This document shows positions 52,248 to 63,785 of a DNA stretch of 64,000 nucleotides, in pieces; the first letter of the stretch is position 1, and each line of letters starts with the position of its first letter. Under the pieces are notes generated by a model, which saw only the letters and a list, made by a program, of their open reading frames with translations, did no database searches and had not been told where the DNA came from. A program made the position numbers and the translations under genes. The stretch is from Amphiura filiformis (Eukaryota; Echinodermata; Ophiuroidea; Amphilepidida; Amphiuridae), in contig NC_092631.1 of NCBI RefSeq assembly GCF_039555335.1, positions 9,671,701 through 9,735,700 on the forward strand. Reading direction: 5' to 3'.

Positions 52248-52934
52248 GTGCAAAGACTAATTCTGGTACCGGTACATTGTACATGTACATTCAAGTTTAC
52301 TCAATTGCAAACACAACTTCAAGTTCCTTTTATTGAAAGGGGTTGAAAGGTAGCAGTCCATTACATGGACACCAAATGACCTTGGTGTGCAGTGAACACT
52401 GTTCATGCATTTCTATTGTTTGTTTCAATTTTCTTTGTGCTTGGGAGTAAAGAGGAAATGCTCCCAGGAAATGCTGAAGGTTTTATTGACAGTACTATAC
52501 TTTACTGCACAACATGTGTACCATATATCCTATACACATCTACTGGATATCAAGAATTTAATTATCAACCAAAAAAGTAGTAAACTGGATCAAACGTTAA
52601 TTTTGGCTCTTTTGAAGGCAGCCAGATAATTTGGCCAAATAATAGCCTGAGAGCATCAAGGGAATCACATTCTAAAGAATGTGTCCAAAGCAGGTTTTTT
52701 TATTTTCATTTTGCTGAAGGGGTTTATTTGGTGCATTAAAAAGTAAAAGTTACACATTTTGGGGCATCAAGACAAAGGCTTGGATCTTCTATATAATTAC
52801 CTTATATTTTTCTCTAATAAAATTTCCAATATTCATGTATACATGTTTTTAAAATTTAGTTGTTTTTGTCTCTTGCAGGTAGTTATAGACCAGGAACTCA
52901 GGACAATTAATTAAGTGACGTGTGACGTGGCACC
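52248..52934. other. Region upstream of CYP20A1
   Basis: CTCTTGCAG at 52871-52879 could be a 3' splice site opening the exon that carries the CYP20A1 start codon, implying an untranslated exon further upstream. No other signal recognised. Confidence 0.3.
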
Positions 52935-55900
52935 ATGCTTGCCTTTGTCATATTTGCTGTCACGTTTGTGGTGGTGCTTATTGGTGCTGTTATTTATCTA
53001 TACCCTGTAAGTATTATACTATACCGATGGAATGTAATTTACTCTATACATGTAACTAATTAAATTTTCAAAAAGCTTTGTTTCACCCTGAACATGCAAG
53101 AAAAGACTGTAGAAACTGAATGTGACATTATGCAGGGATGTAATTCTTCAGGAAATTTCCTGATTTCAGGAAATTTTGCTTCGATCTTCCCTGCACAAAG
53201 TATAGGGAAATACACATTTTCAGGAAATGTTAAAACAGTTTCAGAAAATTATGTCAGTGCTTGTTTTCATCCCTGATTATATATACTCGTTTGAAATTTT
53301 TGACATTACACCTATAAATAAAGACCCAGCACAGCTCATTATTATGTTTTGATGAATCCAAGTGTGTGAAAATATTGAATCCAAAATATAATAACGATAA
53401 ACTTGGATGCTCTATGCCCAATATTTATTGGTCTCGCTATGAGTTGGACAAGATGTACTCGCTTAAGTCCAATATTTAAAAGCTCATAGCTCGACCAATA
53501 AATATGGGCTCATATCAATAGATCCCATTTATATCACACTGGGTATCAGGGAGCAGGCATGCTCATCAGAAATTCCGTGAAATCAGGGATTCTTTAGATG
53601 AAAAAACAAACACTTTTTGAACCACATGTTCGTGAAATTTTTGAAGTTTGGTTTAGTATTTTTCATTTTATTCTCTCTTGTCTTATTAAAGCCCCTGTAT
53701 TAGATCCCTTACCATTTTTTTCTACCAAATTGATACTGTTATAAATACCATGATTTTGCTTTTCTCTGTGTTTGTTTTCTTTCTAGGGTTCCAAACGAGT
53801 GACCACAATTCCTGGTTTGGATCCATCAGATCCCAAGTATGTATTCAATAATGTTAACCAGAATGTAAAAAAATCTTTTGAAAAAAAAAACTCTATAATT
53901 TGTGGACGGGTTTCCGATTTTCGACTTTAATGATTCAGATTACCTCTGATCGTAATCCCATCCCGTTTTTCAGATTTTTCTTAACTTACCAGTGGGGTGA
54001 TTCAATGAATGCTGTTGTAGTATAAATGTGTACAGTAACAAATCACATACTTACAACTCCTGTAGTCAGACAAGCAGGGTTCGATTTAAACTTGTATCGT
54101 GGAGCAAAATGCTCCCCATTTTGGACAACCTGCTACACAAATTTCAGCTTGGATAGCAATTTTTTACAATGTAAATATATGCTAATTATTATAGAACATC
54201 GCCTAAATAAGGTTTTCGCTAAATATTGCTACGCAAATTTTTCAAAGTACATCGAACCCTGCAGACAAGGGTTGAACACTAAGGCTAATTTCCAAAGGAA
54301 AGCAAATACTATATGGCATGACATTTTTGCAGCATTCAAATTCAGAGAGAACCTATTTTTCTGCAACGAAAAAGTTTTGTTTCCTTATAAAGATCTGTAC
54401 AAAGAAAAAGTATTTGTGTGCATAAATTTGTGAATCAATTACACTCATTTTTTTCATGCACGTGTACATATCATTATTAAGAGAGCACGGTGGCCGAGCG
54501 GAACAGGCCCCAACTCATAATCGGAAGGTTGCTGGTTTGAGCCCCGGCGACGCCATCGTGTTGTGCCCTGGAGTAAGGCACTTTATCTTGATTACTCCTC
54601 TCCACCCAGGTGTTTAAATGGGTACCGGCATTCTTAAATGCTGGGAAGGTAACAGACTCGCTGTGGAGAAGGTGTAGCGATCCCCTATAGCAATATTACA
54701 TGGAGGATTCTGGCCCAATCGCCAATGAAAGAGAGATGGGCACTCCGATCACTGTTTATACAGGGTCGTCTCCTTTACCTTTTTACCTTACATATCATGC
54801 TTTACAATAACTCTGTTTCTAGATGGAAACATATATTTGATACTTAATTTGGCACTGGCACAATACAACAATATTTTTAAAATTCATTAGTTATGTCCAT
54901 TTCAAGGATAAAGGTAAATTTTTATAATTTTGGTATAAACTAATTTTCCTTCAAACATGCCATCTGCACAGCTCACTGAGTGAGACATTGTCAAAATGGC
55001 CTGGAAAGCACTTTAAAGTTTAAAGCAATCATATGATACCTTCATGTAAATTGCCACATCATAGTCAACTCTAATAACATAGATGTAGTGATAATATTAA
55101 TTGAGGTATCAAAATACCTCCTATACCTGCTGTGGAACTCTTTGATTGTCTTTGATAATTTCTAATTGTCCCTTATTTAAGTGTACTGTTTATTTTTGTC
55201 CGCAGTATATGCATTACAAAATTCTTATTGCGGCCGCCTGCACAGTTCACCATTGCCAAGATACGTGGTGCCGCTACTGCATATGACCCACAAGCAGTGG
55301 TACTGCACTGGTACTCCCTAGGCCTGGTACTGCACAGAACACCAAAGGCAACAGGGCACCTACCTGTGCAGGTGGCCACAAAAGGATTCTGGTAGTGTAC
55401 ATGTAGAATGAATGATAGTAAGTTTTTTAAACTGATCTATCAATCTTTATTTGATGCCATGTTTAGGGATGGCAATATCCCAGATATTGGAAAGGCTGGT
55501 AGTATGCATGACTTCCTGTTGGATCTACATGAAGACTATGGGCCTATCGCATCTTTCTGGTGGGGAACAAAGTTAGCTGTTAGTATTGCATCACCAGAGC
55601 TCTTCAAAGAACACCAGTCTGTTTTTGATAGACCACGTAAGAAGTATAGATAACATAACACAAAGAATTACACATTTAGGAATTATTCCTGGGAATTAGA
55701 TCATCGCAATCAGTGAGAATAAGAGAGAAAAAAATCATGCCAATGCTGCATACAGTGTGTTATGACAAACAGTGAATTCTCACATGATTCTTACAATTGA
55801 GTTTGTGTGAATCAGTTGAAAAATTGTGGGAAATTGGGCCACTTTATAAGGATAAGGCCATGTTGTTTGTGGCAAGGCACCAGAGCCAAATATATTTGAT

Positions 55901-58900
55901 CTTTGGATGATGCTCCACTGCTTGGTTGTAATAAGTCAACTTGTGAATTGATTTAATCCACCCAGTCATAAAGTGTCACTTGAAATAGGACCAAAATTAA
56001 CAATAGTCATTGAAAGATTTTCTGTATATCTCTTGATTATTGTCGTGCAATTTTATGATTGATTTGGATTCAAATTATTTATAGACTGGTTATCTTTTTA
56101 TGTACATAAGGTCAGTGTGTTTTGTTGTATTAATTTGTAAAGGGGATTAATGGTTGATTTCTTTTGAACAAAACCAACTTTTATTCATCAGAATGATGGT
56201 TGTTGATCCTTACTCCCGGTTGAGTGTATCCCAACTGAAGAGGGTGTATTATCAGTCAGGAGAGGATATCATATACACATGACTTAGGAAGTGGGCCCCC
56301 TCATCTCTGCTCATGACATTTGGTCCTCATTAGGATGCATTAGTTCTCAGGCTTTTGCTTTAAATGCATCTCCTCTGGCATTTTGATCTGTTGTTTGATG
56401 TTATTGGTGGAAATAAGTTATTTTATCTTACCATCACAAAAGGGTATGTTTCTTTGCAACCCAGTGTGCTACATACTATTGTATTGAAAGAAATATGTGG
56501 CACTTGTTGTATTAATTATACTGTCAGAGATCCTTCACATTTTTTATCACCACATGTACTGTGTAAATATGGAAGTGGGGTCCTGATTGGCTAATTCAAT
56601 AACATCATGACACATGGGTGTCTCATTTTTGTTGAGCAAGCTGTGTAGCATTGCATTATCTTGTTATTTTCATGGGATAAACAGGGTGTACATGTCGGCA
56701 AGTGAGTGCTGAGTTGCGTATAGTCATACATTTGTAGTCGCAGCCATTAGTGCAAAGTCGTGACTTTCAATACCAATGGTGATAAAAATAAGACAATGCT
56801 TCACATATTTGGTCATTCCAGTTGAATTCCATACATCTCCTATGGTAGAAATGACCTTAATTATCCATGGGTGTTTGAATTTCAAATGGATTTACCTGAA
56901 TGAGTGACTCCATTTGAAATCTACACCCCCTATGTAGGAGATTATGGTCATGTCTTCCATAGGGGAGTATGGATTTCAACTGGAATAGCCCATTGCCTTT
57001 TGTGTGTGAACTTTTCATAGGATCACAGATTTTGAATTGGAGGATGTCGCAACAGATGTCACAACAGATTACTCCACAACAGATTATACCACAACAAAAA
57101 ATGTGATCAACCTTTCTCACAGTAACTGATTTCAAGCATTTATGTATGCACTTGCTTTTTTCAGCTGATTTATTTGCCCTATTTAAACCATTGATTGGAG
57201 CAGACAGTATTCAGTATGCTAATGGTGCTGATGGAAGGAAGAGGCGCAATCTCTACGACAAAGCCTTCAGCCATGATGCTGTGCGTTATTACATGGGCAT
57301 ATTTAATGAGGTATGTTGGCATAGATTTATACCCAGCTATGGATAGGCCTATCCATTGAGCAGTATCAATATGAAAGCTGTAATTTGAGCTGTCAAACTG
57401 CTTTTTACACCAGTTGTAAGCAAATTAATTATCGTATTAGTACAACCAAAAATCTATAATAAATTACTGTAACTGGCGAATTGGTAAGGCTAAAAACTTA
57501 TACGGTTTACATTATTTTGGAAAACAGACTTTTGCGATGCGAAGAACAAGGTTGTGCGCACCCCAATAAAACGTCGAATTTTGTTTTTGTTTACATTAAG
57601 GGGGTCAAATTAAGTTAATTAGTTCCAAAAGCACTGAAAAGGCCTTGGAGCCTAAAATAACAATGCCATATTTTTCACTCGCATACTCTTTTTTGTCTCA
57701 GCTCCGGTTACTGCATCAACTATTACATTGGCACAGTAGAAACTCATTAACATGACTGTATTGTTTATTCAACTAATTTGTCAACATTAGCATGTATTCA
57801 GTGTTCAAAGGATAACTGTTTCTCTATGGGGAACCTATTGTCAACAATAGAGTGTTTGTTTATTGAATTAGTTTTTAAGTGTTCTGATGCTTTTGTGTTG
57901 AAGGACAAATTAACCATATGGGTGATTTGAAGATTATCCCTGAGACTTTCGACAATTTCCTGTCCCATATGCACAGAAAAAATGGGTGACTTTTCAACAA
58001 TGCAGGTGCAAGTCTGGTAAGGCTAAGAAGCATTTGGATGTCTTGAAGGCCTATATTTATTCAACTAAGGGACTGTGCTTTTGAACGTAGGCCTAAGTGT
58101 CCTACAAAATTATAAATTTATTTTGGTTGTTATGAGACTGCACTTCAAATTGCACTGCATCAGGTGAAATTGCACCACAACTTTCAAAAGTTAAAAAAAA
58201 AAAATAACTCGAATATTGAAATTGCAGCTGACCTTCTCAATTGTAATTCTAAATGACAATATCCTCTCACCTCACTAATCACATTAAATAGAACATTAAA
58301 AAATATTATATAAAATATTAGTACCGCAAAAGACAGTGACCGCTAAATTACGGGTGACTGCTAGTACAAAATTAAATAGAAGAAAACTTAAGAGAAAAAC
58401 CTTATTGTGGTAAATCCTTCAATTATCCAGCTGCCTGTTTAAGGGGGTACTACAATACACCCCTGCAAAATTGTGTGCCTATTTTTGCATTTTTCTCAAA
58501 AATTATTGTGCATTGGTGACAAGTAAGATATGTATATTATAGGGGCAAGGACTGCAATTACTGCACTGCAAAGTTTATTTCAGCACAGACAACAGTTGTG
58601 GAGTTACAGTCAAAAATGAGGAAAAACCAATATTTGATCAATAAATCAATAACTACTTGCCTTGAGTTGCTGAATTTTCAATGCAGTAGTTGTAGTCCTT
58701 GCCCCTATAATATACATATCTTACTTGTCACTAATGCGCTATCATTTTTGAGAAAATGCAAAAATAGGCACACAATTGGCCAGGGGTGTAGTACCCCCTT
58801 AATGTACATGCACAGAGTCATCCCGGTACAAACAAGTGTCTCCATATGCACAATTATTGGTGCATGGCAAACATTGTCTAATGTTACAAGCCTATTATAT

Positions 58901-61085
58901 GTATCAAGAGATACGCATAATCAGCTTTATTACTTTATACTTTTTCAGCATGTTATAACCTCTAGCCCTACACATTTCAGAAACTAACTCCTACCAAGTA
59001 GAAGTTATATTTTATAAAAATCATTTCATGTTCTAACAGATGAAACAAGACTGAATATGGCACGTGACACATAAATGGCATTTTAAATTCTTTAGCGGAG
59101 AATGTGCATAGTAGTAGTACTGCTTTGGGTCCGAGTCCGTTTTACGCTAAAGAAAAATATTTGCTTTGGGTACTTTTTGAAAAAACTAGTGATATACAGG
59201 TTGTAACCCTTTAGCTCCCATGTATTTTGACTGATTATGAACATTTCATTGACATAAAATTGAAAACCCCATGTGATACTAACCATTTCTTTAAAAATGT
59301 ATTTGAAATTTATAAATAAAAATTTAAGGTTTATGTCAAACTTGTGTTCAATTGGCATTTTTTCCTGATTTTAAATAGTTGGTAGCTGAGCTAGTGACCA
59401 AGATGAAGACACTACCCAAGGATGAACATATTCCTTTACAGCAATATAGTACAGCATTGGTACTTAAAGGAATTGCAAGAACATCATTTGGGGATTACTT
59501 CAAGGATGATAAAGCTTGCTTGGCATTCAGAAAGAACTATGACATTGTAAGTAGCTTTTTGGTATTTATCTCAGTCTGTCCACTGCGCATATTTTGTGTA
59601 CAAAGTTATTTTTTCTTTAGGTGTCATTCGCAGTCATTCAATTTTTATCGGTAAAGTGCTAGAATCATGTGGGTGACAGTAAAAGCACAAGCCTCTGCAG
59701 CTCAGGGTCATTAATATGCTCTTGTGAAAAAATAACTGGTATCAAATTTACCTGGACAAGTACCTTTAATTGCTCAATTGTCCCAGTGTAACCTGTATGA
59801 AACTCAGTGAGCTGATCCTAGCTGGGGAGGTTTTAATTGTTGTAATTTAGGGTTTGTGCTTCTTTGCTTCAAAACCCCTAGTTGTTATATTGGCTCTCAC
59901 ATGTTCCATATGGGTCATTCTTACAAAAAGTGGCCTTTTAGTGTTTTTAGCTATCTTTGATCCATAATTTTTCTATGAAATGTTTTCACTGGAATAAGAT
60001 GTTGATAGTTCAATACAACTCAATGAAACTCAACTTGGATATAATTGGATATATGAATACAAAACCCACCCCAAGTCCATACCTTGGCCAAAGCATGGGA
60101 AATTGTTGCTATAAATAGGCCTGTCATATGTATGAAAGAACAACTCAAATTCATCCTCTGTGTCTATTGAGCATGTGAAAAATAGCATGTATGAAAGAAC
60201 CACCCAAGTCCATGATTTGAGTCTTGTAATAACACATTGATTGAAATCCAGTATGTATAAAAGTCCACTTGTAACACATTCATTGCTGGAGAGTGACTTT
60301 TGGAAGAAAAAAAGGGTTTAATCAAGGAAAGTGTGTGGTTTATATATTACATGGCAGAATGCTTATCAACATTATACATACCTGTGTGCTTTATTTTGTA
60401 TTATCTTACTAGTGGTAATCTCGTTCCAACATTATTGTTTTTATATATGATTCAAAAAACCACCCAAGTCCAGTATTAAAAATGAACCCCACGAAGTCCC
60501 TGAAATGCTAATCGTCATACCCATACAGTTTAACCCACTCATTTGCTTGTTAAACTTACCATATTGACCAGGTAAATCTAACTGAAGGAATTAAAATGAT
60601 GCAAAGGTTTTTTTTCTCAAAATCACTTCCCATGGACTTGGGTGGGTTTTGAATTCATTTATTCAATTGTACTTTCCATTGTGTTTTCTGCGAGATATTA
60701 GCCTTCAAAAATGCCTGTCCCATATTCCATTAAAATTTCATTTAAAATATAAAGAATCATGCTTTCAATACTTTCTTTGCAATGGTTATTAGTGGTGAAC
60801 TTGTGTTCTATTTTTATTATGAAAATATTTTCCCCTCATTTATAAAATATTTTGATTTGTTTGAGTACCAAATATGGTGTCCCAAAGGACTGTATTACGA
60901 TATCCTCATATCAATCATAAGTAGCATCTTTAAGATAACCGCAAAGATAAAAGGTTATAAACAACTTTTTGCTATTAATCATTAACCATTTTTTCTCATC
61001 ATTTAGTGTTGGCATGAGATGGAACATAGTCTTGCACATGGACTTCCCGAGGAAGGCACTGATAGGGACAAGGCATTCAAACAAG
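52935..61085 (+). CDS. CYP20A1: CYP20A1, cytochrome P450 family 20 (5' half)
   Basis: Exons 52935-53006, 53787-53836, 55467-55636, 57165-57310, 59379-59546 and 61007-61085 join in phase to 228 codons plus one base; human CYP20A1 is about 460 aa, so the second half, including the haem-cysteine region, lies past 64000. Residues 1-24 (MLAFVIFAVTFVVVLIGAVI...) form the membrane anchor for the endoplasmic reticulum. TTIPGLDPSD and GNIPDIGKAGSMHDFLLDLH, followed by EDYGPIASFWWGTKL, match the CYP20A1 proline-rich hinge and first strands; the I-P-D-I and G-S-x-H-E/D-F-L spacing is specific to this family. Exons 4-6 (ADGRKRRNLYDKAFS, LVLKGIARTSFGDYF, CWHEMEHSLAHGL) cover helices C to F. Family 20 P450s are orphans, with no agreed substrate. 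Intron 6 holds a LINE on the same strand. Confidence 0.92.
53007..53786. other. CYP20A1 intron 1
   Basis: Short words such as TCAGGAAATTT recur at 53149-53234; CAATATTTATTGG and CCAATAAATATGG (53421 and 53500) form a loose inverted pair. No gene. Confidence 0.4.
53837..54465. other. CYP20A1 intron 2, first part
   Basis: The 135-codon open frame at 54026-54433 has no recognisable domain or codon pattern and is treated as chance. Confidence 0.4.
54475..54789 (+). mobile_element. tRNA-derived SINE with Deu-like body
   Basis: The head carries A box TGGCCGAGCGG (54491-54501) and B box GGTTTGAGCCCC (54534-54545), resembling a Leu/Ser-type tRNA. The body GTTGTGCCCTGGAGTAAGGC, ACTTTA and CTCCTCTCCACCCAGGTG resembles the Deu domain shared by DeuSINEs of deuterostomes. 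ACATATCAT flanks both sides (54466-54474 and 54790-54798). The tail is T/A-rich (TTTACCTTTTTACCTT). It looks full length and fairly young. It lies in CYP20A1 intron 2. Confidence 0.85.
54799..55466. other. CYP20A1 intron 2 remainder
   Basis: A GC-richer patch at 55200-55380 with TGGTACTGCAC repeated three times (55297, 55307-55317, 55326) and an AGGCCTGG; no gene recognised. Confidence 0.4.
55637..56810. other. CYP20A1 intron 3, first part
   Basis: No gene, tandem array or palindrome recognised. Confidence 0.4.
56811..56992. mobile_element. Palindromic MITE, GGGCTATTCCAG family, copy 2
   Basis: Starts GGTCATTCCAGTTGAATTCC and ends GGATTTCAACTGGAATAGCC; shares GACTCCATTTGAAATCTACA and CCCCCT with 39453-39637. 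CYP20A1 intron 3. Confidence 0.85.
57311..58438. other. CYP20A1 intron 4, first part
   Basis: Two TAGGCCTA octamers (57344 and 58087). No gene recognised. Confidence 0.4.
58439..58802. mobile_element. Palindromic MITE with TTAA flanks
   Basis: TTAA at 58439-58442 and 58799-58802 bounds GGGGGTACTAC...CACCCCTG and CAGGGGTGTAGTACCCCC. Inner arms CACAATTGTGTGCCTATTTTT-type and TATATTATAGGGGCAAGGAC pair closely. CYP20A1 intron 4. Confidence 0.88.
58803..59378. other. CYP20A1 intron 4 remainder
   Basis: No gene or repeat recognised before the exon 5 acceptor. Confidence 0.4.
59547..60054. other. CYP20A1 intron 5, first part
   Basis: No gene or repeat recognised. Confidence 0.4.
60055..60656. mobile_element. 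Inverted-repeat MITE with internal CCACCCAAGTCCA words
   Basis: Ends GAATACAAAACCCACCCCAA and GACTTGGGTGGGTTTTGAATTC. The same CCACCCAAGTCCA word recurs inside at about 60201 and 60460. CYP20A1 intron 5. Confidence 0.75.
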
Positions 61086-61526
61086 GTAAGCATTGGGCTA
61101 TTCCAGATGTATTCCGCACCCCCCCCTATAGAAGACATATAAAAAAAATAAAATTCCAGCTGGAATGGACTGGCAACACCGACTGGCAACACCGACTGGC
61201 AACACCTACTGGTGTAAGGTGTCCTTATGGACACTCTCTCACATTTTCCTGCTAACTGATGGAATCATATATTTCTCACAATTTTGGTGATGACTGATGG
61301 ATTTTGCTAAGCACATGGATCATTTTGATACATTTTGTTGAATGTTCGTCACCCAAAACCCACATTTTGAAAGGATTTTGTTGGATATTTTCATCAACAT
61401 TTAGCTAGTACTATAGTGCTATACTATATGTGCTGATCAGATGGATCAAATAACCAAGGTCAGTTACAGCTAAATCCTGTGTTGATCAATATTTTCACTC
61501 TTCTGATCAATTGACCAAATCTCACC
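61086..61526. other. CYP20A1 intron 6 start and LINE 5' region
   Basis: A fragment of the GGGCTATTCCAG palindrome lies at 61096-61165. GACTGGCAACACC is repeated three times in tandem (61168-61206). The exact start of the LINE is not visible; the tandem words could belong to its 5' untranslated part. Confidence 0.4.
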
Positions 61527-63785
61527 ATGACTGTTATCAATCAACCTTACCCATCCAAGTGGGTAAAGCTGTTCTGTGTACGGACTATTATATTATATAC
61601 CAGCATCTATGTATGGGAACTAAATCACCACTCCAGGTCAGTCACCGTTCTGCCTGATGAACTTATTAGTGGGCCTACATATAGGCCTACCCACCATTGC
61701 ATGAATGCGCTGATTACCGATACCATACCAACTCATCGATACTTCTCACCCTATGGCCGTTTCACCAAATGCCGTTACTCGTACTATGCAAACTCAATGT
61801 CCACGTTTCAAGTTCTACTCATTAGTGGCGACATCGAACTAAATCCCGGGCCCTCGAATCAACAAGGGGGACCCAGATGCGCCAACTGCAGTAGACCAAT
61901 CCGACATGACCATCGTAGATCTTTATGTTCTACTTGCCTCGAGCCTCTACATCTTAAGTGTTCTTCTCTTCCTAACTCTGTTCTAAAACTGAAGGATCAT
62001 CCAGTTCAAGAGTATATGTTCACGTGTGCTACTCAACTCCTACCTTTTGCGGATGCCTCATTTTTGACAGGAAGTTCTGAAAACTCTACCATGGACTCCT
62101 CCTCTGAAGCAAACTCTTACTTTGACTGTAGTGTTAATTACAATGATCTATCCATGCTTCTGCTCAATGCAGGCAGCATTGGCAACAAATTGGAAGAGCT
62201 TGTCAATTTAGTGTATAGTTTCACTATTAGACCCGCCATTATTGGCATATCTGAATCATGGCTATCTTCCAACATATATGACTCAGAACTCTCCATAAAT
62301 GGTCAATACACTGTTTTCCGTTGCGATCGCCAAACAAGAGGCGGTGGTGTATGCTTACTAATTATGAACTCTCTTAAACCTCGCTTATGTAATGAACTCT
62401 TATCTAAGAACTGTGAAGTGGTATGGGCTGAATGCAATCTGCATAAATGCAACCTTAAGATCTGTTGTTATTACCGTCCTCCCTATCGCAGCAGTAACAC
62501 TCTTCCCGATTTAAGTCATTGCATTGCACTTGCTTCGCGCTCAAATTCCCTCGATTCTAAACTTCTGGTCATAGGTGATTTTAATGTTAATCTCCTCAAT
62601 CAAGGTCACTACCTTTTTGATGATTTGTCAGATTTTTCTGCCAACCACAATCTTCATCAATTTGTCTCGCAGCCCACTTTTCATAGCCCGGGTATTAACC
62701 CGTCCCTCATTGACCACATTTATAGTAATGACCCTGGTTTAATCACTGGAGTTGCTAACCTCTCTCCAATCGGCGCCTGTCACCATTCGGTTATCTATTG
62801 TGGTCTTAACATCCGGCCAAACAAACCTAAGACTGTTTCCCGCACCATCTGGCAATACAGTAAGGCCGATTGGGTTGATGCAAACAGGCAACTCAGTGAT
62901 TATCAAACTCAGGACGGTAATGACATCAACTATGCTTGGGATCACTTTCATACATTTTATATGGAAGTTATGAATCAATGTATCCCTCTCAAACTCTTCA
63001 AGTGTAAGGCAAAAGAGCCTCCCTGGCTCAATGAAGAGTTACGTAAACTCTGTAGAAAAAAGCATAGTCTTTTTCGGAAATGGAAAAAATCTCAAAAATC
63101 TAGTGATTACACTAAGTACAAAGCAATTAGAAATAAGTTAACCAACAGACTTAAGTATGCCAAGCACAACTTTTTTGCTAGCCTTCTCGAAAATGAATCC
63201 CCAAGTAAGCGTTTTTGGGGTTATTGTAAAACTCGTTCTGGTCAAGCAACCATTCCTGACTCCATCCACTACAATGGTGTTTGTGCTAGCTCTCCAACTG
63301 ACATAGCCAATACCTTTAGTCAGTTTTTCGCTGAGTGTTTCAACCGTGCTGACGCCTCCAATACTCCCATTCCTCAGTACAACTTCAGTTCCACTCTTTC
63401 CTGTTTTTCCTGCTCTAGTTCTGATGTTCTCTATCTCATCCAAAAGCTTAACAACAATTCTGCTGCTGGGATGGACGGTATCACTAGTCGTATGCTAAAA
63501 AACACAGCTCCTTCTATTTGCCCCATCCTCTGCAGACTTTTTAATCTGTCGCTCATCACCGGCAGAGTCCCTGATGCCTGGAAGGTCTCCCGTGTTATTC
63601 CCATCTTTAAGGCCGGTGACCCCATGCTGTCACCAACTACAGACCAATATCTCTCCAACCAATCTGTGCTAAACTGCTGGAAAAAATCATCCACCGTAAC
63701 ATCTTGGATCACCTTGCCAGCAATGACATCCTCACCAAACGCCAGTTCGGGTTCCTTCCCAAATCATCAACATCCGATGCCCTAA
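61527..63785 (+). pseudogene. LINE pol: 2A-like, finger, endonuclease, RT start
   Basis: 752 codons. Residues 101-109 (GDIELNPGP) are a 2A-like ribosome-skipping motif. C118, C121, C134, C137, H142, C145 and C167 look like a PHD-type finger, but the last expected Cys is absent (FTCATQ). The endonuclease spans about 208-428, with ISESWL (E243), GDFNVN (D351, N353) and IDHIY (D396, H397). The final S-D-H triad position reads C-H-H (418-420). RT begins at AAGMDGITSRMLKN and VSRVIPIFKAGDP. Near 63630 the frame shifts; the other frame continues NYRPISLQPI and ALFDLSKAFDRVP (RT motif A) to about 63880, where a second shift occurs before GLTGPILSWLKSYLSNRSQL. The enzyme would make element cDNA at nicked target DNA. 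Confidence 0.88.
61827..61853 (+). other. 2A-like translational recoding sequence
   Basis: Encodes G-D-I-E-L-N-P-G-P, agreeing with the 2A consensus D-(V/I)-E-x-N-P-G-P, preceded by the hydrophobic FQVLLIS. At such sites the ribosome fails to form the Gly-Pro bond and releases the upstream product. Skipping here would separate a 108-residue N-terminal peptide from the finger-endonuclease-RT protein. Confidence 0.88.

Noticed and set aside
54026-54433. 135-codon frame in CYP20A1 intron 2
   Set aside because: Composition like the surrounding intron, no motif recognised.
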